41,835 nucleotides of DNA from an uncultured Lewinella sp. (GCA_913057785.1 CAJXPD010000061.1:1-41835); one strand, 5' to 3'; shown: positions 9,161-19,061, counted from the stretch's first letter. Numbers and translations: made by a program. The notes: generated from the sequence alone by a model not told the origin.

Positions 9161-10126
9161 ATGACTCGCATCTTTATTTCCACTAGTCTATGCGTACTTT
9201 TACTGCTCGCAGCCTGTTCAAGCGATGACGTTTCCAAAGCTCCGAAGGGATATAGTAGTCAAGGTACGATGAAAATAGCATACGCTACCGGAATGCTAAA
9301 GCTCATTGAAACTGAACCAGAAATCCCTGAAACCTTGCAATCACATCTAGATCTCACGTTCAAGACGACGCCGGAAAAAGAGCTCAAATTAGACCTATAT
9401 CACGGCAAGAATTTATCGGAGCCTACTCCCTTGCTACTTTTTATCCACGGAGGTTCGTGGAAGAAGGGAAATAAAGATGATTATCGTAGATATCTAGTAG
9501 ATTTTGCGGAGAAAGGGTATGTAACAGCTTCTGTTTCCTACCGGTTTTCTCAAGAAGCTGCTTACCCTGCCGCCTTAGAGGATGTGGTTTGTGGCTTGCA
9601 ATGGCTCAAAGACCATGCGGCAGATTATCAGATTGATACTACTAAGATTGCCGTGATTGGCGGATCAGCAGGTGGACACCTGGGAATGATGCTAGCTTAT
9701 CACTCCCGCGATAGCACTTTCGTTTCGTCCTCTCCCTGCGGTAGCACAGCCAGTACTGAGATTCAAGCCTTGGTTAACTTCTACGGCCCTGTAGACCTAA
9801 CGACTGCCTACGCACGTAACCACCCCAGTGTATCTGACTTCATTGGCGTAACTTATAACAGCGATACCCATGCTCAGTACCTGGATGCCTCGCCGCTAAA
9901 CTTCATAAGTTCCGATGACCCGCCTACCCTTACCTTCCACGGAACCTTGGATGACTTGGTACCGATAAGTCAAGCCGACACCTTAGATCAGCAGCTAGAG
10001 GCGGTAGGAGTTAGTTCATCGTATCATCGTTTGAAAGGATGGCCCCACACCTTAGACTTGGGTTTGAAGATGAACCGATTTTGTCAACATCATATGGATG
10101 CCTTTTTTGAATCGTATTTGAAATAG
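9161..10126 (+). CDS. Alpha/beta-hydrolase lipoprotein (esterase/acetylesterase-like)
   Basis: A 321-residue secreted esterase-type hydrolase. Residues 1-18 are a signal and Cys19 follows the lipobox LAAC. The fold markers are all present: the oxyanion-hole HGG at 96-98 (FIHGGSW), nucleophile Ser169 in GGSAGG (167-172), likely acid Asp264 in HGTLDDLVP (260-268), and His296 in GWPHTLD. This set resembles the hormone-sensitive-lipase, feruloyl-esterase and acetyl-esterase group common in Bacteroidota carbohydrate loci, where such enzymes remove acyl groups from polysaccharides. The gene starts 18 bp after the propeller-toroid gene, so the two are probably one operon. Substrate specificity cannot be read. 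Confidence 0.88.
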   Translation: MTRIFISTSLCVLLLLAACSSDDVSKAPKGYSSQGTMKIAYATGMLKLIETEPEIPETLQSHLDLTFKTTPEKELKLDLYHGKNLSEPTPLLLFIHGGSWKKGNKDDYRRYLVDFAEKGYVTASVSYRFSQEAAYPAALEDVVCGLQWLKDHAADYQIDTTKIAVIGGSAGGHLGMMLAYHSRDSTFVSSSPCGSTASTEIQALVNFYGPVDLTTAYARNHPSVSDFIGVTYNSDTHAQYLDASPLNFISSDDPPTLTFHGTLDDLVPISQADTLDQQLEAVGVSSSYHRLKGWPHTLDLGLKMNRFCQHHMDAFFESYLK

Positions 10127-10158
10127 TACCTTTAGGTTTTTGCCTAAACTCAGTATAC

Positions 10159-11007
10159 TTGGCCAAACGTAAGGACCTCATACAAATTCACATTGCCGTA
10201 TTCCTTTTCGGCTTAGCGGGTTTGTTCGGAAAGCTTGTAGATCAGCCTGCTTTGATCATTGTGTTGGGCAGGGTATTTTTTGGAGCGATTGCCCTTTTTA
10301 TGCTGTATGCTTACCGAGGTCAATCCATTCGCTTAAAGCAAAGTAAAGACTACCTCTGGTTTTCTCTCTTTGGCCTCATTCTAGCGGTTCATTGGCTCAC
10401 ATTTTTTCATTCTATTAAAATTTCTAGCGTAGCCATTGGCCTATTGACCTATTCCACCTTCCCGATCTTTACAGCCTTTCTCGAACCCTATTTTTTCAAA
10501 GAAAAGTTGCTACTCCGAGATTTTATTCTGGCCATCATAACTTTTGGAGGTGTGGTATTGGTTATACCCAGTTTTGAGTTGGGGAATCAGATGACGCAAG
10601 GAGCGCTTTGGGGTATTGTTTCTGGTGCTACTTTTGCTATTCTCTCTATCTTGAATCGGAAATACGTAGCAGATTACCAGGGCAGCCTCATCGCACTTTA
10701 TCAAGACACTGTAGCCAGCATACTTCTGTTGCCCTTCTTCTTTGTATTGCGACCTATCCTAAGTTCGACTGATTGGGCTTTACTGATTCTACTGGGATTC
10801 TTATTCACGGCTTTTTCCCATACCATCTTCATCAATGGCTTACAAACGGTAAAAGCCAAGACCGCCAGTGTAATAGCTAGTTTGGAACCTGTTTACGGCA
10901 TTCTGGGAGCTATGATATTACTAAGCGAAACCCCTACACCGCAAGAGATCCTAGGTGGAGCCATAATTTTAGGGGCTACCTTCTACGCAACCTACAAACC
11001 TTCTTAG
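10159..11007 (+). CDS. EamA-family (drug/metabolite transporter superfamily) permease
   Basis: A 282-residue inner-membrane protein made of about ten hydrophobic segments in two EamA halves (FLFGLAGLFGKL and the repeat beginning GALWGIVSGATFAILSIL). ALIIVLGRVFFGAIALF, AVHWLTFFHSIK and SVIASLEPVYGILGAMILL are typical of this superfamily, which exports or imports small metabolites. The start is TTG at 10159, since no ATG is in frame before residue 43 and the N-terminus looks native. A small hairpin (TTTAGG 10131-10136, CCTAAA 10143-10148) lies just before the start and 5 nt after the esterase stop. It may be cotranscribed with the upstream pair, but its function need not be linked. Confidence 0.9.
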   Translation: MAKRKDLIQIHIAVFLFGLAGLFGKLVDQPALIIVLGRVFFGAIALFMLYAYRGQSIRLKQSKDYLWFSLFGLILAVHWLTFFHSIKISSVAIGLLTYSTFPIFTAFLEPYFFKEKLLLRDFILAIITFGGVVLVIPSFELGNQMTQGALWGIVSGATFAILSILNRKYVADYQGSLIALYQDTVASILLLPFFFVLRPILSSTDWALLILLGFLFTAFSHTIFINGLQTVKAKTASVIASLEPVYGILGAMILLSETPTPQEILGGAIILGATFYATYKPS

Positions 11008-11019
11008 CTTTTGCGCCCC

Positions 11020-14000
11020 CTACCTCATTAGCAATACATCTCCGGAGAACACTTCCGTGAGACCGTCCACAAACTCTATCTCCGCGAAATATACATAGAC
11101 GCCAGTATTCAAAGGCTGGTTTCGGAAGGTACCATCCCAGCCAGCATCCAGCGAATTGGGAAGGAAATTAAGCCGTTCAAAAACTTGATCTCCTGCGCGA
11201 GTAAATACACGGAAGCTTTTGATTGCCACGACCCCTACCCCAGCATAGATTTGTAGTCGCTCATTCCCTTGCAATGATCCTGGATCGAAAACATTCGGGA
11301 TATAGATCTTACGGCTCTTATCCACCTGGATAACGATCTGGTCGCTGGCAGTGCAGGAAGTTACCGTATCAAAAGCATCGATGGTGTATTGGCGTGTAAA
11401 AGTTGGCTTCAACCAAATGTTATCGCCCTCAGCAAAAATACCATCTAGGTCTTTCCAGGCATAGACCACACTCTGACTATTGGCGATCGGACTAAGCAGG
11501 ATGGAATCACCTAAGGAAATGGTCTGGTCTTCACCTAGGTCAACCGTTAAAACAGGAGGGCCCAAAACCACAACCGGCAACTGCAATTCACATCCGGCAA
11601 GATCTTGAATAGTTACCGTGTAGGCTCCTTCTTCCAGTTGCTGGAAAATAGTGGGGCTTTGAAAAAGACCATTATCAACAGCAAATACATAGTCCGGTGT
11701 ACCGCCGCTTACTTCTTCAATATAGATTTCGCCTCCATTAGGAGGATCAAGGCAAGTCAAATCTTTCTTTCCCAATGTTGCACTTAGGGGCGTCGGTTCA
11801 GCTAGGAAGAAATTGGCTTCTGCTTCACAGCCTTTTTCATTCCTAACCGTCACTTGGTAATCGCCAGCACCTAAGTCAGCAGAGGTCTCAACGGTAGCAC
11901 CAGAATTCCAAGCATAGGTAAAGCTCTCGCCAGGCCCAGAAACCAATGCCTTTAGGATGCCATCTTGGTCCCCTGAGCAACTAATTGGATTCAAGGTTTC
12001 TATCTGCACACCAACGGGAGAATTAGGTTGGGTGATCTGGGTGAGGCCTTCCGCTTGGCATCCGTCGGTATTGGTAACGGTTACGCTGTAATTCCCTGCT
12101 GGTAATCCTCCTGCTACTTCACCTCCTTGCCCCGTACTCCAAAGGATAGAGGCTGCCGTGCCATTTTGCAGAGATATGGTTGCTTCGCCATCTAACCCCC
12201 CAAAACAGGAAACGGACTTCTGCTCCTGAGCCGTGACTACGAACTCTAAGGGTTCTGTGATCATTGTATCAAAAAGCGCGGTACAGCCATTGGCATCGAT
12301 TACCGTTAAGATGTACTGATCCCCAACATTAGCGCATAGTCCTTCTAGTCTGGCAGTATTAGCACCTGTATTCCATTGCAGTTGATAAGGCGCAACCCCT
12401 CCACTGACAGCGACCTCTAATATCCCATCACAAACCCCAAAGCAAGAAGCATCCTGTTTTTCCAGCAAATCTACAACCACAAGGTCTGGCTGGGCGATCG
12501 TAACGGTGAACGTTGTGTCATCAAAATCATCACTAATATTAATTGTATAGTCTCCAGCAGGTAACCCATTAAGAAGCACTTCCTCGCCATCACTAGTCAG
12601 CGCTCCATCTCCGTTTAGACTATTATCTATTTTCTGCCAACTGAAAACATAAGGAGCCGTACCATTCATGGCAGAGAAGCTTATTTCTCCATTCTCATCC
12701 CCAAAGCAATCCAAAGTACTAGACTGGAAGGTGGGAATAATTTCATCGGTGAACTCTACCTCTAAACATACCTCTACGGTACAGCCATTGTCATCAGTCA
12801 CCGTCACACAACAATTCTCCCCCCCGACCAAAGCAGTAGCCGTAGCAGTCGACTCACCATTGCACCACGCAATAGAATAATTACCCGTCCCTCCAGCAAT
12901 GGTCAATTCAGCAATACCATTCGGTTCACCCTCTCCAAAGGCAATCTTCGTTTGCTGAACCTCAACCTCCAAGGGGGGCAAGACGGTAATTCCAGAAAAC
13001 ACGATGCTATCGCAAGCCCCTTGTAAATTGATGGTATCTATGAAGCTTCCGGTTTCTGTATATAAACTTGTCCCGACCGCTAGGCTTTCTCCAGCACATA
13101 GTACCGTATCAATCATGGTACGAGGAGTAATATCTCCAGCGTCGGAAAGCGTCAGAGAAAATATGCCATCAAAATCGATTCCGCCATCTACGAGCAGATA
13201 ATAGGTCTGTCCAGGAAAGAGACAGCTCAATTGTAAAGTTTCGTCTTGGTTTTGATCATCATACTGGCTCCCCAATTCACGCAATGGTCCACTGCAATCA
13301 GTTCCGGTTGATTCGAGTAGGGCCAACTGCATGTCCAGCGGCTTATAGGTATTGTCCGCTAGTCCTTCAATCAAAACATGTCCAGATGTAGGAGCAACAA
13401 AACTAAACCAGACTGACCTTTCAATAGAAAAGCCACTCACATTGGGGTCACCGACACGGTTCGCGCAGAAATTAGAGTAGGTATTACTCACTATCTGTCC
13501 CCCCTCGGGAATAGTACCTAAATCGTCCGCATCACAAACACGATCTGCCGCTTCTGTTACATCAACATTCTCCACCTCTAAACCAAAATGCCCAAACAGC
13601 GTCTCGGTGCTACCGGCATCTCCATCCACCAGGATATAATAATTGGTATTCGCACTAGGGCACTCCAGCAAGGTCTGCACAGTACCGCTCATATTTTGCT
13701 CAATTGCTACGGATCGCAATCGGGGAAAACCTGTGCAAGTATTGTTCGTGGTAGAGTAAATAGCGATTTGAAGTACCATTGGATCACCAACATTGAGGGG
13801 GTCTGAAACCGCATTAACCGCAATCAAACCACTAGGGTTATCACCTGAGTTAAAGGTAAACCAGACACCCTTATCATTGCTGAAGGTGTTGCTGATACTC
13901 CCATCAAAGGCAGGGTTAGGATCTCCTGTATTGGTGCCGCAAATATTATTAAAACCAATATTGTCTTTATCGCCAATAATCTCCATCCCGGTCAAGGTAC

Positions 14001-14514
14001 CAAGGGGATGAGCATTGCAGATTCTGTCATTATTTATTCCGTCTACACTCACATCAAAATACAGGGTCCCAGTGGATTCTAAAGCACCGCCTAGCACTAG
14101 TGAGTCTGACCGCATATTACCGAAGGTAGGGACAAGAATATTTTGACAAATTGTTTCTGAGCAGGTCTCATCTATCTCACAAGACAAAGGTGGTAGGACT
14201 AAACCGTCATTCTCGAAAACCTTGAAACAGACCTCCAGCTCAGCAGGAACGGTACTGGGACAATCGTAAGTTTCCTGGTATTGAAGATTGGGTACGGCAG
14301 TAAAGCAATCCCCTTGAGCGGGGTAGTTTACCCAACCTTCGTTTTGTACGTTAACAGCCCATAGAATGTCTGGGCCTCCTCCAAAAATACCATCCGTGCA
14401 TGTGGTACTAGTAATGGCATCATTCACCGTAAGTATAACATTTACCTGCCCTTGCGATGAAAGAGAAATCAGCAAAGCGATGAATAGAGCAAAGCGCTGC
14501 TTCATAAAAGTCAT
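11020..14514 (-). CDS. Large secreted protein with SprB repeats and T9SS type B (gliding-motility) C-terminal sorting domain
   Basis: A 1164-residue protein. Signal peptide is about residues 1-22 (Met1 at 14514 or Met4 at 14505). Two beta-rich repeats near 165-320 and 322-465, each starting with NxxGDPN and containing VWF(T/S)F and YY(I/L)LVDG, resemble prepeptidase C-terminal-type domains. From about 596 to 990 there are five SprB-like repeats (LDCFGDENGEI, ASCFGVCDGIL, VSCFGGLDGEA, ISCSGDQDGIL, LTCLDPPNGGE). The last 95 residues (IYIPNVFDP to GDVLLMR) form the sorting domain used by the type IX secretion system for export and surface attachment. It is probably a surface adhesin or matrix protein. 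It has its own promoter-like site and ends 12 bp from the EamA gene, convergent. Confidence 0.9.
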   Translation of the reverse strand: MTFMKQRFALFIALLISLSSQGQVNVILTVNDAITSTTCTDGIFGGGPDILWAVNVQNEGWVNYPAQGDCFTAVPNLQYQETYDCPSTVPAELEVCFKVFENDGLVLPPLSCEIDETCSETICQNILVPTFGNMRSDSLVLGGALESTGTLYFDVSVDGINNDRICNAHPLGTLTGMEIIGDKDNIGFNNICGTNTGDPNPAFDGSISNTFSNDKGVWFTFNSGDNPSGLIAVNAVSDPLNVGDPMVLQIAIYSTTNNTCTGFPRLRSVAIEQNMSGTVQTLLECPSANTNYYILVDGDAGSTETLFGHFGLEVENVDVTEAADRVCDADDLGTIPEGGQIVSNTYSNFCANRVGDPNVSGFSIERSVWFSFVAPTSGHVLIEGLADNTYKPLDMQLALLESTGTDCSGPLRELGSQYDDQNQDETLQLSCLFPGQTYYLLVDGGIDFDGIFSLTLSDAGDITPRTMIDTVLCAGESLAVGTSLYTETGSFIDTINLQGACDSIVFSGITVLPPLEVEVQQTKIAFGEGEPNGIAELTIAGGTGNYSIAWCNGESTATATALVGGENCCVTVTDDNGCTVEVCLEVEFTDEIIPTFQSSTLDCFGDENGEISFSAMNGTAPYVFSWQKIDNSLNGDGALTSDGEEVLLNGLPAGDYTINISDDFDDTTFTVTIAQPDLVVVDLLEKQDASCFGVCDGILEVAVSGGVAPYQLQWNTGANTARLEGLCANVGDQYILTVIDANGCTALFDTMITEPLEFVVTAQEQKSVSCFGGLDGEATISLQNGTAASILWSTGQGGEVAGGLPAGNYSVTVTNTDGCQAEGLTQITQPNSPVGVQIETLNPISCSGDQDGILKALVSGPGESFTYAWNSGATVETSADLGAGDYQVTVRNEKGCEAEANFFLAEPTPLSATLGKKDLTCLDPPNGGEIYIEEVSGGTPDYVFAVDNGLFQSPTIFQQLEEGAYTVTIQDLAGCELQLPVVVLGPPVLTVDLGEDQTISLGDSILLSPIANSQSVVYAWKDLDGIFAEGDNIWLKPTFTRQYTIDAFDTVTSCTASDQIVIQVDKSRKIYIPNVFDPGSLQGNERLQIYAGVGVVAIKSFRVFTRAGDQVFERLNFLPNSLDAGWDGTFRNQPLNTGVYVYFAEIEFVDGLTEVFSGDVLLMR

Positions 14515-14648
14515 TTGAGGTTCAAATCAAAAAAGTACTGAATGGGTGCCCTATATGGTGGAAGGTCATCAAGCACGAGCCTTAGAAAAAAGGCCGGATG
14601 GAGATTACAAAGGTGTTGTGTAGTATGTTGCTATTCTCAAGTGTTCAA

Positions 14649-14679
14649 CAAAGGTAGAATAAAAAATTAGGATCACAAA
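14649..14679 (-). promoter_or_regulatory. Bacteroidota-type promoter of the SprB-repeat gene
   Basis: On the minus strand, TTTG (14679-14676) is followed after exactly 19 bp by TACCTTTG (14656-14649), a full match to the Bacteroidota consensus TTTG-N19-21-TAnnTTTG. Transcription would begin near 14642 and give a leader of about 125 nt before the gene starting at 14514. Confidence 0.65.
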
Positions 14680-14689
14680 AGCAGTATCC

Positions 14690-14728
14690 AAACAAAAGAG
14701 GTATTCCCGACAAAACGAGAATACCTCT
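14690..14728 (-). terminator. Rho-independent terminator of the receptor-aminotransferase operon
   Basis: AGAGGTATTC (14697-14706) pairs with GAATACCTCT (14719-14728), a 10-bp stem with a 12-nt loop. Read on the minus strand it is followed by CTTTTGTTT. It sits 49 bp after the stop of the TonB receptor gene at 14777 and just upstream of the next promoter, so it separates the two transcription units. Confidence 0.8.
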
Positions 14729-14776
14729 AGGTTTTACGATAACTACTCTAGGTAGCTTCTCATGCTCAGTTTCCTA

Positions 14777-17764
14777 CTATTGTAGGGAGAAAATTAATCT
14801 AGCGAATAGGTGGCGACCACCGTAGCTGAATTGAGGGGAACGGCGAGAGTATACAAATCGGCCACTTGATCTAAAGGCCATATCTGTCTCATCTGGATAA
14901 ATATCAAGTAGGTTGTTAGCTCCTATATTCAAACTCAAGTTTGGTGCAAACTGATAACCAAAGCTTAAGTCCGTTACTACCTTACCTGCATTGATACAAT
15001 CCAAAGAAGGATCTCCGTTCAAGCCACAAGCATTGGTTGCTTCGGTAGTTTCACCAAAGTATGTGTTACGTAGATAAGCACTGAAATCCCCAACGGTGAA
15101 AGTATGGCTCAAAGTTACTTTGGTCATAGGAACAGCCTCCTCAAGATAAATTCTCGAGGTCTCATCAAAATAAGTATCGACAAGTCCCTTGCGCTCCAAT
15201 AGTTCAGAGGCCTTAATATCGCCTACTTGTTCAGTACCGGAGAAGGTCGCAGCCAGGTCATTGGATAGAATACCCTTACCGGCACGGCTTCTATGAGAAA
15301 TCACGATATCAACACCACGAGATCTGGTATCAATCGCATTGGCAAAAAAGGCTGCTCTAGTCGCTTGAGCCTGGCTAAATAGGATTTGCAATTCAGCATC
15401 ATCACCGGGCTGAAATTGTCCGGTTAGCACTACTCGATCATCAATGTTTACCTGATAAGCATCTACTGTTATACGAAGACCAGCATCTGGGATCTTCGTA
15501 GTGAAACCTAAACTAAAGTTATTGGAGGTTTCTTCCTTCAATTGTGGGATTCCCAACAATCTGGCAGGGCGAGAATTGTTATTAAACACCCCAACTTCTT
15601 GTGCGGTAGTCACACCATTTTCAGTCACAAATATTGTGGAAGTTCTGCTGAATAGAATCTGGTGCAAAGAAGGTGCTCGAAATCCTGTACTTGCCGCCGC
15701 ACGTAAGTTGAAGTTAGGACTTACTTTGTATCTACTTGCCACTTTGTAGTTGAAGGTTGACCCAAAATCAGAATAGTTTTCGTACCGCAATGCACCACTG
15801 ATTAGGAATTCATCTGTGATATCAAATTCTGCGTCAAAATAACCTGCTACGCTGGAACGGTTGGCATCTACATCATTGCTGGGCAGGAATCCTGCGAAGC
15901 ACTGTGCACCAGATGGTCTTGCTCGGCCTAGAAAGTCAGTAGTCAACAAGTCATTTGGAGTCGTCGGCATCACCAATTCTCCGTTTACATCATAGTTACC
16001 ATAAGACAATTCCGTACCCGGAATCACCTTGTAGTTTTCAAAACGATATTCCGCTCCGAAAGCGATATTCACTCCCTTGATCCCACTTACGTCATCAAAG
16101 TATTGGGAGACGTCAAAGTTGCCCGTATTCTGTGTAAAGGAGTGTCCACCAGCGTTAAATTCAGTGGGAGAACCCGCTCCTAAGGTAGCATTATGGGTAT
16201 TGGTCATATAGAACAAAAACTGGTTCTGACCATAGGTATTACTTAGGTCTACGTTCCAATTACCAACCATCCCTCTAATCCCAGTAGCGATCGATTGGTC
16301 TGTAATGTTGGAATTGATACGTGGTACGGTACCATTAGGATAGATAGCGGTAGTGGTACGGTTTTGCCCTGGCAATCGATAGAAACAGCCGCTTTCTCCA
16401 TCTCTGTATCCGATTCCGCCAAAACTGTAGAATTCTAGATTATCCCCCAAAGGCAGCATCATATTGGCAAAGAACTTGCCTTCCCGGAGACGAGATTGAC
16501 CGACTCGCATGTTGAAATCACTTCTCTGCAAGCCACGCGCTGCCAATTCTCCATCAGTAGCATCAGCTCCCAAAAGGCTTTGCAGAGCGGCTAGATCAGC
16601 TGCATTGGCTACATCTGTTTTAAAACCGTTAGAGAAATGTCCTACTTTCTGTGCAAAGTTTTGCACCTCTTCCATACTAAGGTTAGCCACGTCTGCTCCA
16701 GCGGCTAGGGCTTCTCGTTCTACGGCATTATAGGCATTAAAAATACCTCCTGTAAATTCGAGCATTCTATTGGTAGATCCCTTAAAGCCGAATTCGCCGG
16801 TAAAATTGATGAATCCGCCTTGCTGTCCTACAGGCAAGCCATAATTGATCCCTAGGTTTACGACTTCACCATCCACACTTTTCGTTTCCCCTTCGAATGG
16901 ACCAATTTTATTCGTAAAATTCCCTCCGGTAGTCAGATTAAAAGTCAACTTATTTACCGACTCCCGCAAGCGAACATTGATCACACCAGCAATGGCATCC
17001 GAACCATATTGTGCTGCTGCTCCATCTCTCAATACCTCAATCGCCGACACTGCAGAAGTAGGAATAGAATTCAAGTCAGTACCAACGCTACCTCGACCAA
17101 AGGTTCCATTCACATTTACTAGAGAAGAGGTATGTCGTCGCTTTCCATTCATCAACACTAATACTTGGTCTGGTCCTAAACCTCTTAAGGAGGCTGGGTC
17201 AATGTGGTCCGTACCGTCAGAAATAGTCTGCGTATTAGAAGAGAAGGATGGTGTTGTATTGTGGAGCAAAGAATTCAAGCTGGACTGTGGAGCAGCAGCC
17301 GATAATTTTTCTACGTTGATCACGTCGATCGGCACTGGAGCATCCGTATTCGTTCGGTTGGAAGCCCGAGTCCCGGTAACCACCACTTCATCTACCAGAA
17401 TACCCTGCACCATCGAAAAGTCTTCCGTTAAACTTCCTCCAGCAGTGACGGTCACCGAACGCGTCTGCGCTGAAAAGCCGATATAGGAAGCTTCCAGTAC
17501 ATAGGTTCCTGCATCTACAGAGATACTGTAGTTACCATCTAAATCTGTAGTAGTACCAATTGAAGTTCCGACCACAACTACAGTAGCACCTATTAGTGGC
17601 TCATCTCCTTCAGTGATCTTTCCACTTATGGTACCCGTTTGCCCAACTAGTGAGCTTGAAATTGAGAAAATGGCCAGAATTAGCCATAATCTCCAACTGG
17701 TTGCATAATTGTCTTTCATACGTTGTCTAATTTTGTTGAAGAATCTATTTGTATTGGCAGTCAT
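14777..17764 (-). CDS. TonB-dependent receptor with carboxypeptidase-regulatory-like N-terminal domain
   Basis: A 995-residue outer-membrane receptor. The native start may be Met16 (17719), which sits right before the hydrophobic signal (WRLWLILAIFSISSSLVGQ). Residues 44-117 form a carboxypeptidase-regulatory-like domain (GTISGKITEGDEPLIGATV, DLDGNYSISV). The plug runs from about 138 to 265 with GLGPDQVLVLMNGKRRH and DGAAAQYGSDAIAGVINV, and a 22-strand-type barrel ends in Phe-Ser-Leu-Gln. It lacks the STN domain. It is clearly a paralogue of the receptor at 19066: the plug text and the C-terminal YSRR...GGRH are nearly the same. It starts 37 bp after the aminotransferase stop and closes the operon. 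It is not of SusC type, and the ligand is unknown. Confidence 0.94.
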   Translation of the reverse strand: MTANTNRFFNKIRQRMKDNYATSWRLWLILAIFSISSSLVGQTGTISGKITEGDEPLIGATVVVVGTSIGTTTDLDGNYSISVDAGTYVLEASYIGFSAQTRSVTVTAGGSLTEDFSMVQGILVDEVVVTGTRASNRTNTDAPVPIDVINVEKLSAAAPQSSLNSLLHNTTPSFSSNTQTISDGTDHIDPASLRGLGPDQVLVLMNGKRRHTSSLVNVNGTFGRGSVGTDLNSIPTSAVSAIEVLRDGAAAQYGSDAIAGVINVRLRESVNKLTFNLTTGGNFTNKIGPFEGETKSVDGEVVNLGINYGLPVGQQGGFINFTGEFGFKGSTNRMLEFTGGIFNAYNAVEREALAAGADVANLSMEEVQNFAQKVGHFSNGFKTDVANAADLAALQSLLGADATDGELAARGLQRSDFNMRVGQSRLREGKFFANMMLPLGDNLEFYSFGGIGYRDGESGCFYRLPGQNRTTTAIYPNGTVPRINSNITDQSIATGIRGMVGNWNVDLSNTYGQNQFLFYMTNTHNATLGAGSPTEFNAGGHSFTQNTGNFDVSQYFDDVSGIKGVNIAFGAEYRFENYKVIPGTELSYGNYDVNGELVMPTTPNDLLTTDFLGRARPSGAQCFAGFLPSNDVDANRSSVAGYFDAEFDITDEFLISGALRYENYSDFGSTFNYKVASRYKVSPNFNLRAAASTGFRAPSLHQILFSRTSTIFVTENGVTTAQEVGVFNNNSRPARLLGIPQLKEETSNNFSLGFTTKIPDAGLRITVDAYQVNIDDRVVLTGQFQPGDDAELQILFSQAQATRAAFFANAIDTRSRGVDIVISHRSRAGKGILSNDLAATFSGTEQVGDIKASELLERKGLVDTYFDETSRIYLEEAVPMTKVTLSHTFTVGDFSAYLRNTYFGETTEATNACGLNGDPSLDCINAGKVVTDLSFGYQFAPNLSLNIGANNLLDIYPDETDMAFRSSGRFVYSRRSPQFSYGGRHLFARLIFSLQ

Positions 17765-17801
17765 TCACTTGCTACGGGGAAGGGCTGCCTTTTATTTTGT
17801 T

Positions 17802-19061
17802 CTAGATCTGCGACAGCCAATTAATCAATCGCTGAATTCCATCCATCACTTTCGGGGCTAACTCTTCTGCAGTTGAAGCCGGGTTCTGGGAAATCTTTAG
17901 TAGAGCTAGTCCTCCATCAAAATCCACGTAGGACAGTCTCGCACCAAGAAAATCATCTGGCATACCGAAATCACTTAGCGGCAACAATGCAACGCCTACT
18001 TCCTCCAATAAAGCCGTGCACAATGCTGCGCTTGTATGTATTCCTCGCTGGTTAAGCGACATTTTGTAAGCTGCAAAATTTGGCATGAGATAAAACCCTC
18101 CCATGGGTTCTGGACATAGTATAGCTTTATCCTTCAGCATACGATGAACGGCCCGAGCAACTGTGCCCAGTACTCGCCTGGAGTCTTCCAGGTATTTGTC
18201 GATCTCTGGTCCCCCCTGGAAGGCTTTCACCGCAGCATATTGAATCGGAGCGGAGGTACTAGTAAAAGTTTCGCTGGCTACTACAGCCATCTGGTCCAAT
18301 AGTGCTCGAAGAGAAGCGGGGAACAAGAAGGTCCCTAGTCTCCACCCTCCTGCTCCACACCATTTACTTAGTCCACTACTGATCACTGTCCCTTCAGGAT
18401 AGAACTTCGCAATGGTTTGGTGCTGACCTTGATGGTGAGTATCTCCATAGATCTCATCGGAAATAATGAGCACATCATGTGCTTTCGCTACCTCAGCTAG
18501 GGCACGTAATTGTGATTCATTGAAAGAACTCCCTGCCGGGTTTGAAGGGAAATTCAACAGCAGTATTTGCCTACGATGGTTGTATTGAATACAATGGGAT
18601 CGCAAGGTTTCCGGGTTAAGTAGGTGACCATCTTCTGCATAGGTAGGCAGCCAGTGATGTCGTTTAGAAGCTAGCTGCGCCTGCGGCGCATAGGATACCC
18701 AACTAGGTTGAGGTAATACCAGATCGCCATCATAGATCAATTGGATCAAAAAGAGCAATTCCTTTGAGCCAGGGCCAATTAAGACTTGCTCTGCTTCGCA
18801 GGCCAGCCCGAACTTGCGCCGATAATAGTCCGCCACCGTCTCTCGTAAGACCTTGAGCCCCTTCACCGGGAGGTAGTCCTTTTGATGAGCGTTTTCCCGT
18901 AGTGCCTCAACCACTGAAGGCGGCACTGGAAATGGTGACTGTCCAAAGCCCAACTTTACTACATCTTTCCCTTGGGCTATGTAGCGATTACAATGCTCAT
19001 TAATCGCCAGGGTCGCGGATGGCTTAAGCCCCGCTGTCGGTAGTGTAAAAGAGGTATTCAC
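17802..19061 (-). CDS. Class I/II (fold type I) PLP-dependent aminotransferase
   Basis: A 419-residue cytosolic aminotransferase of the aspartate-aminotransferase superfamily, moving an amino group between an amino acid and a 2-oxo acid. Visible active-site residues: Asn174 in NFPSNPAG, Asp202 and Tyr205 in SDEIYGD, PLP-binding Lys233 in SSGLSKWCGAGGWRLG, and the substrate carboxylate-binding Arg375 in GARLSYVD. Length is normal for the family. The start is GTG at 19061; no ATG occurs in frame between the upstream stop and this codon. Only 4 bp separate it from the upstream receptor stop, so translation is probably coupled. The location between two TonB receptors under ECF/FecR control suggests that its substrate is tied to the imported ligand. 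Exact substrate unknown. Confidence 0.92.
   Translation of the reverse strand: MNTSFTLPTAGLKPSATLAINEHCNRYIAQGKDVVKLGFGQSPFPVPPSVVEALRENAHQKDYLPVKGLKVLRETVADYYRRKFGLACEAEQVLIGPGSKELLFLIQLIYDGDLVLPQPSWVSYAPQAQLASKRHHWLPTYAEDGHLLNPETLRSHCIQYNHRRQILLLNFPSNPAGSSFNESQLRALAEVAKAHDVLIISDEIYGDTHHQGQHQTIAKFYPEGTVISSGLSKWCGAGGWRLGTFLFPASLRALLDQMAVVASETFTSTSAPIQYAAVKAFQGGPEIDKYLEDSRRVLGTVARAVHRMLKDKAILCPEPMGGFYLMPNFAAYKMSLNQRGIHTSAALCTALLEEVGVALLPLSDFGMPDDFLGARLSYVDFDGGLALLKISQNPASTAEELAPKVMDGIQRLINWLSQI

Noticed and set aside
11528..11540. Partial match (ACCTAGGTCAA) to the 6850 palindrome
   Set aside because: Imperfect and inside the coding region of the SprB-repeat protein.
16845..17486. 213-codon plus-strand frame inside the second receptor gene
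   Set aside because: Lies antisense to the conserved plug-coding region, where codon bias opens long frames by chance.
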